DNA from: Nocardioides sp. URHA0020
Lineage (GTDB): Bacteria > Actinomycetota > Actinomycetes > Propionibacteriales > Nocardioidaceae
Length of the DNA stretch: 64,000 nt
Direction: 5' to 3'
Assembly: GCF_000620705.1 (NCBI RefSeq)
Contig: NZ_KK211167.1
Coordinates: 399,957 to 463,956, forward strand
Each line of letters opens with the position of its first letter. Within the stretch, counting starts at the first letter, position 1. Of this stretch, positions 17,915 through 26,014 are shown piece by piece. The notes under the pieces were generated by a model. That model was not told the DNA's origin. It saw only the letters and a program-made list of their open reading frames with translations, and did no database searches. Made by a program: the position numbers and the translations under genes.

Positions 17915-17947
17915 CGGCCGGGGCGGTGCGAACCGCCGCCCCGGCCG
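17915..17947 (+). promoter_or_regulatory. Intercistronic hairpin after the binding-protein gene
   Basis: Arms CGGCCGGGGCGG / CCGCCCCGGCCG with a 9-nt loop, in the 141-bp gap between the solute-binding protein and first permease genes. Every downstream junction in the operon is tightly coupled. Such a GC-only stem often stabilises the binding-protein mRNA or causes partial termination, giving more binding protein than permease. Confidence 0.6.
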
Positions 17948-18000
17948 TGCCATGCCCGCACGCGACGACCAGCATGATGTCCGGAAGGAGGTAGCCAGTC

Positions 18001-18918
18001 GTGACCACCGTCGAAGGCGGCAAGGCCCCCCGAGCCCGCAGGACGCCGCTCCCGTACGCCCTCCTCGTGCCCGCCACGATCGCGCTCGTGGTCGCCCTCG
18101 GCTACCCGCTGGTGCGTCAGGTCGTCCTGTCCTTCCAGGACTTCGGCCTGGCCCAGCAGTTCGGCCGGCCGCCCGCGTGGATCGGGCTCCAGAACTACCG
18201 CGACCTGCTGACCGACCCCTACCTGTGGACCGTCACCCTCCGCACGCTCCTCTTCTGCCTGGTCAACGCCGCCGCGACGATGCTCGTCGGCGTCGGCCTC
18301 GCGCTGCTGATGCAGCACATGTCGAAGCCGATCCGGATCCTGGTGCAGAGCGGCCTGCTCCTCGCCTGGGCGATGCCGGTCGTCGCCGCGATGACCGTGT
18401 GGGAGTGGCTCTTCGACACGCAGTACGGCGTGATCAACTACCTCCTCACCGAGATCGGCCTCGACTTCGAGGGGCACTCCTGGCTGCTCCAGCCGCTGTC
18501 CTTCTTCTTCGTCGCCACCGTGATCGTCGTGTGGATGAGCGTGCCCTTCGTGGCGTTCACCGTGTACGCCGCGCTCACCCAGGTCTCCGAGGACATGGTC
18601 GAGGCCGCCGAGATCGACGGCGCCAGCGGCTGGCAACGGCTGCGCCACATCGTGCTGCCCAGCATCCGCCCGGTGCTGCTCGTCGTCGCGCTGCTGCAGG
18701 TGATCTGGGACCTCCGGGTCTTCACCCAGATCTACATCCTCCAGAAGGCCGGCGGCAGCACCCACGACACCAACCTCCTCGGCACGTACATCTACCGGCT
18801 CGGCATCGGCAGCGGGAAGTTCGGGATGGCCGCGGCCGTCGCGATGTTCATGCTGGTCCTCACGGTGGTGCTGACCGCGCCGTACGTCCGCGCCATGCTC
18901 AAGCAGGAAGAGAACTGA
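18001..18918 (+). CDS. Carbohydrate ABC transporter permease (MalF-type)
   Basis: 305 aa from a GTG with a strong AAGGAGGT site 8 bp upstream. Six transmembrane helices are visible, starting ALLVPATIALVVALGYPLVRQ. The EAA loop reads DMVEAAEIDGASGWQRLRHIVLPSIRP. It would form the inner-membrane channel with the next permease for the sugar bound by the upstream lipoprotein. Its stop and the next start share TGATG. Confidence 0.92.
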   Translation: MTTVEGGKAPRARRTPLPYALLVPATIALVVALGYPLVRQVVLSFQDFGLAQQFGRPPAWIGLQNYRDLLTDPYLWTVTLRTLLFCLVNAAATMLVGVGLALLMQHMSKPIRILVQSGLLLAWAMPVVAAMTVWEWLFDTQYGVINYLLTEIGLDFEGHSWLLQPLSFFFVATVIVVWMSVPFVAFTVYAALTQVSEDMVEAAEIDGASGWQRLRHIVLPSIRPVLLVVALLQVIWDLRVFTQIYILQKAGGSTHDTNLLGTYIYRLGIGSGKFGMAAAVAMFMLVLTVVLTAPYVRAMLKQEEN

Positions 18919-19757
18919 TGTCGCGCCCGACCCGCCGCCCGGTGCGGATCACCGCCAACGTCATCGGGGTGATCGCCTTCCTGGTCGCGGTCTTCCCCGT
19001 GTACTGGATGGTGAACAGCTCGTTCCTGGACCGCAACGAGATCCGCAACCCGGTCCCCACCTGGGTGCCCTTCGGCGGCAGCCTCCACAACTACCGGACG
19101 GTCTTCGAGACCGACCAGTTCGTCAACGCGCTCAAGATCAGCGTGATGGTGACGGGGCTGACCGTCGTCTTCGCGCTCGGCTTCGCGTTCGTCGCCGCCG
19201 TGGCGGTCTCCCGCTTCCGCTTCCGCGGGCGGATGTCCTTCATCGTGACCCTGCTGATCATCCAGATGATCCCCGTCGAGGGACTCTTCATCTCCCAGTA
19301 CAAGATGCTCGAGGCCATGGACCTGCTCAACACCGTCGTGGGCCTGACGCTGGTGTACGTCGCCGGCGTGCTGCCCTTCACCATCTGGACCCTGCGCGGC
19401 TTCGTCGCCGGGGTGCCGTACGAGCTCGAGGAGGCGGCGATGATCGACGGCTGCTCGCGCACCCAGGCGTTCTTCAAGATCACCTTCCCGCTGCTGGCGC
19501 CCGGCCTGGTCGCGACCGGGGTCTTCGGGTTCATCCAGGCCTGGAACGAGTTCACCCTCGCCCTGGTCGTGATGACCCGTGAGGACCAGCGCACCCTGCC
19601 GCTGTGGCTCACGACCTTCGCCGACGTCAACCGCGGCACCGACTGGGGCGGCATCATGGCCGGCTCGACCCTGATCGCCATCCCGGTCGTCGTCTTCTTC
19701 CTGCTCGTCCAGGGCCGGATGGTCAGTGGTCTCACCTCCGGGGCGGTGAAGGGATGA
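18918..19757 (+). CDS. Carbohydrate ABC transporter permease (MalG-type)
   Basis: 279 aa. The first helix follows a basic N-terminus (VIGVIAFLVAVFPVYWMVNSS). The EAA loop ELEEAAMIDGCSRTQAFFKITFPLLAP and a C-terminal FFLLVQGRMVSGLTSGAVKG are diagnostic of MalG-type permeases. It overlaps the previous gene (TGATG) and the next (ATGA). No ATPase gene occurs in this cluster, so a shared MsiK-type ATPase from another locus is expected. Confidence 0.92.
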   Translation: MSRPTRRPVRITANVIGVIAFLVAVFPVYWMVNSSFLDRNEIRNPVPTWVPFGGSLHNYRTVFETDQFVNALKISVMVTGLTVVFALGFAFVAAVAVSRFRFRGRMSFIVTLLIIQMIPVEGLFISQYKMLEAMDLLNTVVGLTLVYVAGVLPFTIWTLRGFVAGVPYELEEAAMIDGCSRTQAFFKITFPLLAPGLVATGVFGFIQAWNEFTLALVVMTREDQRTLPLWLTTFADVNRGTDWGGIMAGSTLIAIPVVVFFLLVQGRMVSGLTSGAVKG

Positions 19758-21133
19758 CGTCGCTCGAGGCGCTCGCCCTCCGCGTCCAGCTCCCGGCCTT
19801 CGCCGGTACGACGCTGCCCGCGGACTACGCCGAGCTGCTCGCTGAGGGCCTCGGCGGGGTCTGCTACTTCGGCAGCAACACCGCCGGCGGGCCGGGCGCC
19901 GTCGCCGAGCTCAGCGCCGCGATCAGGGCCGCGAACCCACGCGCGGTCATCGCCGTCGACGAGGAGGGCGGCGACGTCACCCGGCTGCACGCGCTGGACG
20001 GCAGCCCGGTGCTCGGGCCCGCCGCGCTGGGAGCCGCCGACGACCTCTCCCTCACCCGCGACACCGGGCGCGCGATCGGCAGCGAGCTGGCTGCGGCCGG
20101 CATCAACCTGGACTTCGGTCCGGTCGCCGACGTCAACAGCAACCCGGACAACCCCGTGATCGGCACCCGCAGCTTCGGGACCGCGCCGGCGCCCGTCGCC
20201 GCCCACGTCGCGGCCTGGGTCACCGGCCTGCAGGAGGCGGGCGTCGCGGCCTGCGCCAAGCACTTCCCGGGTCACGGCGACACCGCCCAGGACAGTCACC
20301 TGGAGCTGCCCACGGTCGACGCCGACCTGGCCACCCTCACCGACCGGGAGCTGGTGCCGTTCGTGGCGGCCGTCGACGTCGCGATCGCCTCGATCATGAC
20401 CTCGCACATCGTCGTACCGGCCGTCGACGCCGAGCTGCCGGGCACGCTCAGTGCGCCCGTGCTGGGGCTGCTGCGCGACCGGCTCGGGTACGACGGCGTC
20501 ATCGTCAGCGACGCCCTCGACATGGCCGGCGCCTCGGCGGGGCGCGGCATCCCCGAGGCCGCGGTGCTCTCCCTGGCCGCCGGCGCCGACCTGCTGTGCA
20601 TCGGCTCGGAGAAGTCGGCCGCGCTGGTGCGCGAGACCCAGGACGCGATCGTCACGGCGGTGCACGCGGGTCGGCTCTCCCGCGAGCGGCTCGAGGACGC
20701 CGCCGCCCGCATCGACCGGATGCTCGACGACCTGGCCGGGGCGACGGCGTACGACGTGGATGCCGAGGCCCAGCTGGGCGGAGCGCGTCGGTCGGTGACG
20801 GTCGACGGCGAGCTGCCCGACCTGCACGGCGCCCTGGTGGTCAGCGTCGCGACCGCGGCCAACATCGCGATCGGCGAGGTCCCGTGGGGCCTGACGCCCG
20901 ACGTCGTGATCGCTCCCGGCGAGCCGGTGCCTGCTGGCAGGCCCGTCGTGCTGCAGGTCCGCGACCTGCACCGCCGGCCCGAGGTCGCGGTCGACGGCGC
21001 GGCGGTGGTGGTGGAGTGGGGCTGGCCCGGTCCGTACGCCGGCACCGTCCCGAGGATCTGCACGCGCGGCTACTCTCGACCCGGAGCAGCCGCCGTGACC
21101 GAGCTGCTGCGGAAGGCCGGGTGGGAGCGGTGA
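19754..21133 (+). CDS. Glycoside hydrolase family 3 beta-N-acetylhexosaminidase (NagZ-like)
   Basis: 459 aa with no signal peptide, hence cytoplasmic. FGPVADVNSNPDNPVIGTRSFG and KHFPGHGDTAQDSHLELP are the GH3 N-acetylglucosaminidase motifs; the latter carries the His-containing acid/base loop of NagZ. VIVSDALDMAGAS provides the nucleophile Asp. About 100 C-terminal residues form a small extra domain. It should cleave GlcNAc from imported disaccharides or muropeptide fragments for the following kinase and NagA. It is translationally coupled on both sides (ATGA, GTGA). Confidence 0.88.
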   Translation: MTSLEALALRVQLPAFAGTTLPADYAELLAEGLGGVCYFGSNTAGGPGAVAELSAAIRAANPRAVIAVDEEGGDVTRLHALDGSPVLGPAALGAADDLSLTRDTGRAIGSELAAAGINLDFGPVADVNSNPDNPVIGTRSFGTAPAPVAAHVAAWVTGLQEAGVAACAKHFPGHGDTAQDSHLELPTVDADLATLTDRELVPFVAAVDVAIASIMTSHIVVPAVDAELPGTLSAPVLGLLRDRLGYDGVIVSDALDMAGASAGRGIPEAAVLSLAAGADLLCIGSEKSAALVRETQDAIVTAVHAGRLSRERLEDAAARIDRMLDDLAGATAYDVDAEAQLGGARRSVTVDGELPDLHGALVVSVATAANIAIGEVPWGLTPDVVIAPGEPVPAGRPVVLQVRDLHRRPEVAVDGAAVVVEWGWPGPYAGTVPRICTRGYSRPGAAAVTELLRKAGWER

Positions 21134-22032
21134 GCGCCGCTGTGAGTGTGGGCCTCGACATCGGGGCGACCAAGACCCTCGGCCTCGTGCTCGACCCCGA
21201 CGGGACGATCCTGGCCGAGGTGCGGGAGCCGACCGAGTCGGGCGCCGCAGGCATCGTGCGCTCGGCGGCGCGAGTCTTCGAGGCGCTCCGCGCCGCGACC
21301 GACCTGCCGCTCGACGGCACCGTCGGAGTGGGGATCCCCGGTCTCGTCGACGTCGAGCGCGGCGCGGTCAAGCACGCCGTCAACCTCGGGGTGAACGGTG
21401 ACTGGCTGCCGCTGCGCTCGCTCCTCGCCGACCGGCTCGGGGTCCCGGTCGTGCTCGAGAACGACGTCAACGCGGCGACCCTGGGGGCCGCGGCGCTGAG
21501 CGGTGCGAGCGACCTCGTCTACCTCAGCATCGGCACCGGCCTCGCCGCCGGCCTGGTGCTCGACGGTCGGCTGCGTCGCGGCGAGCACGGCGCCGCCGGC
21601 GAGATCGGCCACGTGCCCGTCGACCCGCAGGGCACGGTGTGCCAGTGCGGGCAGCGCGGCTGCCTGGAGACCATCGCCTCGGGCTCGGCCCTGGCCGCGG
21701 CCTGGCCGGCCGGCGACGTGCCTCCCGCGCAGGCGCTCTTCGCCGCGGCGCGCTCCGGCGACCCGTCCGCGATCGCGGTGCGGGACCGGTTCTCCGCCGG
21801 TGTCGCCAGTGCGATCCGGGTGCTCAGCCTGGCCGTCGACCCGGCGAGCATCGTCCTCGGCGGTGGCGTCGCCCAGCTCGGCGACCCGCTCCGCTCGGCC
21901 GTGGCGCAGGCGCTGCTCGACCAGGCGGCGAGCTCGCCCTTCCTGGCGTCGCTCGACCTGGCGGGTCGGCTGCAGGTGGTGCCGTCCGACTACCCGGTCG
22001 CCGCCGTCGGCGCGGCCTTCCTGGGCCGATGA
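21130..22032 (+). CDS. ROK family sugar kinase (probable N-acetylglucosamine kinase)
   Basis: 300 aa from a GTG overlapping the hexosaminidase stop. ATP motif VGLDIGATKT, catalytic Asp in ENDVNAATLG, GTGLAAGLVLDG, and zinc motif GHVPVDPQGTVCQCGQRGCLE mark a ROK kinase rather than a regulator, since there is no winged helix. With NagA directly downstream it probably makes GlcNAc-6-phosphate. That specificity is inferred from context. Confidence 0.85.
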   Translation: MSAAVSVGLDIGATKTLGLVLDPDGTILAEVREPTESGAAGIVRSAARVFEALRAATDLPLDGTVGVGIPGLVDVERGAVKHAVNLGVNGDWLPLRSLLADRLGVPVVLENDVNAATLGAAALSGASDLVYLSIGTGLAAGLVLDGRLRRGEHGAAGEIGHVPVDPQGTVCQCGQRGCLETIASGSALAAAWPAGDVPPAQALFAAARSGDPSAIAVRDRFSAGVASAIRVLSLAVDPASIVLGGGVAQLGDPLRSAVAQALLDQAASSPFLASLDLAGRLQVVPSDYPVAAVGAAFLGR

Positions 22033-22961
22033 GCCGGGTCCACGGCCTGGTCGACGCCCAGGTCAACGGCGCCGCGGGCATCGACCTCACCGCCGAGCCG
22101 CACCGGCTCTGGGAGGTCGCGGCGGCGCTGCCGACGTACGGCGTCGTCGCGTTCGTGCCGACCGTCATCACCAGCGACCCGGCGGCTCGCGAGCTGGCGC
22201 TGGCGACCCTGGCCGGCGGCCCGCCGGCGGGGTGGACGGGCGCGGAGCCGCTCGGCCTGCACTTCGAGGGGCCGATGATCGCGCCGAGCCGCAAGGGCGC
22301 GCACCCCGAGCACTGGCTGCGCCCACCGTCGCTGGACCTGGTCGACCGCTGGTCGCGCGAGGCCGGTGTGCTGATGGCGACGATCGCCCCCGAGCTGCCC
22401 GGTGCGCTGGAGGTGATCGAGCGCCTGGTCGCCCGGGGCGTGGTCGTCTCGGTCGGGCACACGGCCGCCGACACCGCCGCGGTGCGGGCCGCGGTCGACG
22501 CCGGCGCCCGCTGCGTCACCCACCTGGGCAACGCGATGGCGCCGATGCAGGCCCGCGAGCCCGGCCCCGTCGGCGTCGCCCTGGCCGGGGACCTCGTCGC
22601 CGGCGTGATCGCCGACGGCCACCACCTGCACCCCGACTTCCTGCGCGCCGTGTGGCGCGCCCTCGGGCCCGCGCGCTTCCTCTCGGTCTCGGACACCACG
22701 GCCGCGCTGGGCCTGCCCGACGGCGCGACCCGGCTCGGTGACCAGGAGGTCGTCGTCGCCGACGGCACCGTGCGGCTGCGCGACGGCACCCTGGCCGGCT
22801 CCGCCGCGTCCCTGCTGGGCTGCCTGCGCGTCCTGGTCGCCCAGACCGGGTGCTCGGTCGAGGACGCGCTGGCGACTGCGACCACCACGCCGCTCGCGCT
22901 GCTCGGCCTGCCGCCGCGCGAGGAGCGGATCGAGCTGACCGACGACCTGGAGCTCTGCTGA
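22029..22961 (+). CDS. nagA: N-acetylglucosamine-6-phosphate deacetylase
   Basis: 310 aa. GLVDAQVNGAAGID corresponds to the DxQxNG form of the first metal region in NagA enzymes with a single active metal. HFEGPMIAPSRKGAHP, SVGHTAADTAAV, THLGNAMAPMQAREPG, ADGHHLHPDF and the catalytic SDTTAALGLP follow in order. It removes acetate from GlcNAc-6-P. The protein begins directly at the barrel and lacks most of the N-terminal beta-sandwich strands of the usual protein of about 380 aa. The coupled ATGA start supports this short form. Confidence 0.9.
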   Translation: MSRVHGLVDAQVNGAAGIDLTAEPHRLWEVAAALPTYGVVAFVPTVITSDPAARELALATLAGGPPAGWTGAEPLGLHFEGPMIAPSRKGAHPEHWLRPPSLDLVDRWSREAGVLMATIAPELPGALEVIERLVARGVVVSVGHTAADTAAVRAAVDAGARCVTHLGNAMAPMQAREPGPVGVALAGDLVAGVIADGHHLHPDFLRAVWRALGPARFLSVSDTTAALGLPDGATRLGDQEVVVADGTVRLRDGTLAGSAASLLGCLRVLVAQTGCSVEDALATATTTPLALLGLPPREERIELTDDLELC

Positions 22962-23740
22962 TGGAGGTCGTGCCGCTCGCCACGGCGGCGGAGGTGGGTG
23001 CCGTCGCGGCCGACGCGATCGAGGCGCTGCTGCGCTCGCGACCGTCGGCGGTGCTCGGGCTGGCGACCGGCTCGAGTCCGCTGCCGGCGTACCAGGAGCT
23101 GGTCCGGCGGCACCGCGACGGCACGGCGCCGTCGTACGACGCGGTCCGGTGCTTCACCCTGGACGAGTACGTCGGCCTGCCTGCCGGCCACCCCGAGACC
23201 TACCGGGAGACGATCTTCCGCGAGCTCACCGATGCGCTGGGGATCGCCCGGGACCGGGTCTCGTCGCCGGACGCGTCGGACCCGGAGCACGCCGGACCGG
23301 GCTACGAGGAGGCGATCCTGGCCGCCGGTGGGGTCGACCTGCAGGTGCTCGGGATCGGGGCCGACGGCCACCTCGCCTTCAACGAGCCGGGGTCGTCGCT
23401 CGCCTCCGCCACCCGGATGAAGACCCTCACCGACCAGACCCGTCGCGACAACGCGCGCTTCTTCGGCTCGGTCGACGACGTCCCCCGCCACGTGCTGACC
23501 CAGGGCCTCGGGACGATCCTGCGAGCGCGGCACCTGCTGCTCGTGGCCACGGGCGCCGGCAAGGCCGCGGCGATCGCGGCCGCGGTCGAGGGCCCGGTCT
23601 CCGCCTCCTGCCCCGCCTCGGTGCTGCAGCTGCACCCGCACGCCACGGTGCTCCTCGACGAGCCGGCGGCGTCCGGGCTCGATCGGCTGGAGCACTACCG
23701 CGAGGTGTACGCCGGGAAGCCGGTCTGGCAGGGGCTCTGA
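22961..23740 (+). CDS. nagB: Glucosamine-6-phosphate deaminase
   Basis: 259 aa. LGLATGSSPLPAYQELV is the phosphate loop, FTLDEYVGLPAGHPETYR contains the catalytic Asp, and GIGADGHLAFNEPGSS carries the His/Asn motif of NagB. RHVLTQGLGTILRARHLLLVATGAGKAAAI is also family-typical. It converts GlcN-6-P to fructose-6-P and ammonia, ending the pathway begun by the transporter and NagA. It overlaps nagA as TGATG and is followed by the double-hairpin element. Confidence 0.93.
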   Translation: MEVVPLATAAEVGAVAADAIEALLRSRPSAVLGLATGSSPLPAYQELVRRHRDGTAPSYDAVRCFTLDEYVGLPAGHPETYRETIFRELTDALGIARDRVSSPDASDPEHAGPGYEEAILAAGGVDLQVLGIGADGHLAFNEPGSSLASATRMKTLTDQTRRDNARFFGSVDDVPRHVLTQGLGTILRARHLLLVATGAGKAAAIAAAVEGPVSASCPASVLQLHPHATVLLDEPAASGLDRLEHYREVYAGKPVWQGL

Positions 23741-23757
23741 GGGTGGTGGGGCGCCGT

Positions 23758-23836
23758 CGGTTTCACCGGTGCACCGGTGAAACCGTCACTTCTCAGGCAA
23801 CGCAACGCCTGAGAAGTGACGGTTCTGCCTGAGGGG
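23758..23836 (+). repeat. Double-hairpin element, copy C (possible terminator)
   Basis: The first hairpin is a perfect 28-bp palindrome (23758-23785) built on CGGTTTCACCGGTG and its complement. The second has 18-bp arms, 23781-23798 (AACCGTCACTTCTCAGGC) and 23807-23824, with an 8-nt loop. The two share AACCG, so they are mutually exclusive in RNA. The tail CTGCCTGAGGGG repeats part of the second stem. It lies 17 bp after nagB and could terminate the operon. It shares its architecture with 15164-15246 and 30219-30299. Confidence 0.85.
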
Positions 23837-23870
23837 TCGCGGTCACGCGCGGATCTGGTAAGCAGTCCGC

Positions 23871-24560
23871 ATGCGACGCATCGGCCTGCTCGGCGGCATG
23901 AGCTGGGAGAGCTCGGCGCTCTTCTACGACCTGCTCAATCGTCGGGTCGCCGAGCGGCTCGGCGGGCTGCACTCGGCGCGGGTGCTGATGAGCTCGGTCG
24001 ACTTCGCGGAGGTCGAGGAGCTGCAGCGCACCGGTGCCTGGGACGCGGCCGGCGAGCTGCTGGCCGACGAGGCCCGCCGCCTCGAGGGCGCCGGGGCCGA
24101 GCTCCTCGTGCTATGCACCAACACCATGCACAAGGTCGCGCCGGCGATCGAGGCGGCGACCGCCGTACCGCTCCTGCACCTGGGCGACGTCACCGCCGCC
24201 GCCGTCAAGGCGTCGGGTCTCACCACCGTCGGTCTGCTCGGCACCCGCTTCACCATGGAGCAGCACTTCTACGTCGACCGGATCGCGAGGCACGGCATCG
24301 GCGTCGTCGTGCCCGCGGCCGAGGACCGCGAGGTCGTCCACCGGGTGATCTACGACGAGCTGGTGCTCGGAGTCGTCCGCGACGAGTCCCGTACGGCGTA
24401 CCGCGGGGTCATCGAGCGGCTCGTCGCGCGCGGAGCCGAGGGCATCGTCCTCGGCTGCACCGAGATCGAGCTGCTCGTCGGTGCCGACGACAGCCCGGTG
24501 CCGGTCTTCGCGACGACGCAGCTGCACGTCGACGCCGCACTGGACGCGGCGCTCGCGTGA
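23871..24560 (+). CDS. Aspartate/glutamate racemase family protein
   Basis: 229 aa. IGLLGGMSWESSALFYDLLN, LCTNTMHKV with the first catalytic Cys, TVGLLGTRFTME, and VLGCTEIELLV with the second Cys match the Asp/Glu racemase family, in which two cysteines carry out cofactor-free racemisation. It may act on aspartate or another amino acid. The downstream HIT-like gene starts within its stop codon (GTGA). Confidence 0.9.
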   Translation: MRRIGLLGGMSWESSALFYDLLNRRVAERLGGLHSARVLMSSVDFAEVEELQRTGAWDAAGELLADEARRLEGAGAELLVLCTNTMHKVAPAIEAATAVPLLHLGDVTAAAVKASGLTTVGLLGTRFTMEQHFYVDRIARHGIGVVVPAAEDREVVHRVIYDELVLGVVRDESRTAYRGVIERLVARGAEGIVLGCTEIELLVGADDSPVPVFATTQLHVDAALDAALA

Positions 24561-25036
24561 GCGACTTCCGCCACGACCGGGTCGGTACGGCGCTCGCCGG
24601 CACCAACCCGATGGTGCTGCGGCGGCTGCGCGCCGGCTTCGCGGTGATCGCCGACGTCCAGCACCTGCCGGGCTACTGCGTGCTGATCTCCGATACGCCG
24701 GGCGTCGACCAGCTGGTCGACCTCCCGCCCGAGCGGCAGCTGCTCTTCCTGGAGGACATGGCCATCCTCGGTCGGGCGGTGGCGGCGGTGTGTGCCCGCC
24801 GGGACCCGGACTTCCGCCGGATCAACCTGGAGATCCAGGGCAACACCGACGCCTTCCTGCACGCCCACGTCACCCCACGCTACGAGTGGGAGCCGGCGGA
24901 CGTCGTGGGCTGGCCGGCAGCACTGCACCACTGGACCGAGCGGGTGCGCGACGAGCACCGGACCGGCCCGCAGCACGACCGGCTGCGCGCGGAGCTCGCC
25001 GCCGAGCTGGACCACCAGCTGCGGCTGGTGACGTAA
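24557..25036 (+). CDS. HIT-like family protein
   Basis: 159 aa from a GTG overlapping the racemase stop. GYCVLISDTPG, LPPERQLLFLEDMAILGRAV and NLEIQGNTDAFLHAHVTPRYEWE correspond to HIT-domain order, but the terminal motif is HAHVTPR instead of HxHxHxx. It is thus a divergent HIT/GalT-fold protein, perhaps a nucleotide hydrolase or transferase with altered chemistry. The function is unproven. The context suggests a two-gene unit with the racemase. Confidence 0.7.
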   Translation: MSDFRHDRVGTALAGTNPMVLRRLRAGFAVIADVQHLPGYCVLISDTPGVDQLVDLPPERQLLFLEDMAILGRAVAAVCARRDPDFRRINLEIQGNTDAFLHAHVTPRYEWEPADVVGWPAALHHWTERVRDEHRTGPQHDRLRAELAAELDHQLRLVT

Positions 25037-25045
25037 CCGGGCTGA

Positions 25046-26014
25046 CTAGATCGGCCCCGGCGCTCCGGGTGTCGCCGACCCGATCAGCCGCCGCCCGAGC
25101 TCCACGACGGCGGCCTGCACCTCGTCGCCGACCTCGACGGTGAACGGCACCGGCAGCCGGGCGAGCTGCCGGGCGTACCACTGCGGTTCATCGGTGGTCG
25201 CGACCATGCGGGTGCGGTGGTCCGGCAGCGCCTCGAGGCGCGCCAGGCTGCGCGGCACCCAGCGCGCCACCCAGTCCGGGGGAGCCTCGACGACGACCGC
25301 CACGTCGTACCGCCAGCCCTGGGAGAAGTGCTCCTCGACCGTTCCCATCGCGTCCAGGTCCACGGGCGGCGAGAAGGTCTCCGGCAGCGACTCTGTCGAG
25401 GCGATCCGGTCGACCCGGAGGACGCGCTGGGCGCTGCGGCTGCGCGACCAGCACAGGAGGTACCACTGGCTGTGCCGCAGCACGACGGCCCACGGCTCGA
25501 CCTCCATGGTCGACGTGCGGTCGTCGAGCCGGTACGACAGACGCAGCGCCCGCGCGGCGGCGCAGGCCTCGAGGAGGCGTTCGAGGTGGTCGTGGCGGGT
25601 GGCGGCGCCGACGACCTCGGGCCGCGGGACCCGGCCGGCCAGGCCCTCGGGGAGCACCCGCAGGATCTTGGCCAGCGCGCCGCCGACGACGTCCGTCGCG
25701 TCCAGGGCGCCGCGGTGTCCCTCGAGGGTGGCCATCACCAGCCCGGCGGCCTCGGCGGAGGTGAACATCAGCGGCGGCAGCCGCAACCCGCGACCGACCC
25801 GGTACCCGCCGTACGGACCGCTCACCGACTCGATCGGCAGCTCGGCCTCCCGCAGGATCGCGACGTAGCGCCGTGCTGCCCGGCCGCTGACGCCGAGCGC
25901 GGTCCCGAGACGGTCCGCGGTGATGCCCGGGGCTGCCTGGATCAGCTCGAGCGCCTGAAGTGCTCGGGCGGTTGGGGAAGCAGATCGTCCGGGAATGCTC
26001 CTAGTCTGCCGCAC
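25046..26014 (-). CDS. WYL-domain transcriptional regulator (HTH_11-WYL)
   Basis: 322 aa. The N-terminal HTH is ARALQALELIQAAPGITADRLGTALGVSGRAARRYVAILREAELPIES. The WYL domain lies near residues 150-220 with SYRLDDRTSTMEVEPWAVVLRHSQWYLLCWSRSRSAQRVLRVDRI, including the ligand-binding WYLL and Arg residues. These regulators sense small molecules or nucleic acid. GTG 26014 is the only start leaving the HTH intact, and it directly abuts the ATG (26015) of the divergent DinB-like gene. Confidence 0.85.
   Translation of the reverse strand: MRQTRSIPGRSASPTARALQALELIQAAPGITADRLGTALGVSGRAARRYVAILREAELPIESVSGPYGGYRVGRGLRLPPLMFTSAEAAGLVMATLEGHRGALDATDVVGGALAKILRVLPEGLAGRVPRPEVVGAATRHDHLERLLEACAAARALRLSYRLDDRTSTMEVEPWAVVLRHSQWYLLCWSRSRSAQRVLRVDRIASTESLPETFSPPVDLDAMGTVEEHFSQGWRYDVAVVVEAPPDWVARWVPRSLARLEALPDHRTRMVATTDEPQWYARQLARLPVPFTVEVGDEVQAAVVELGRRLIGSATPGAPGPI

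Noticed and set aside
15300..23740. DasR/GntR binding site in the amino-sugar operon.
   Set aside because: No ACTGGTCTAGACCA-like palindrome was seen by eye in the promoter regions; the ROK regulator is the better candidate.
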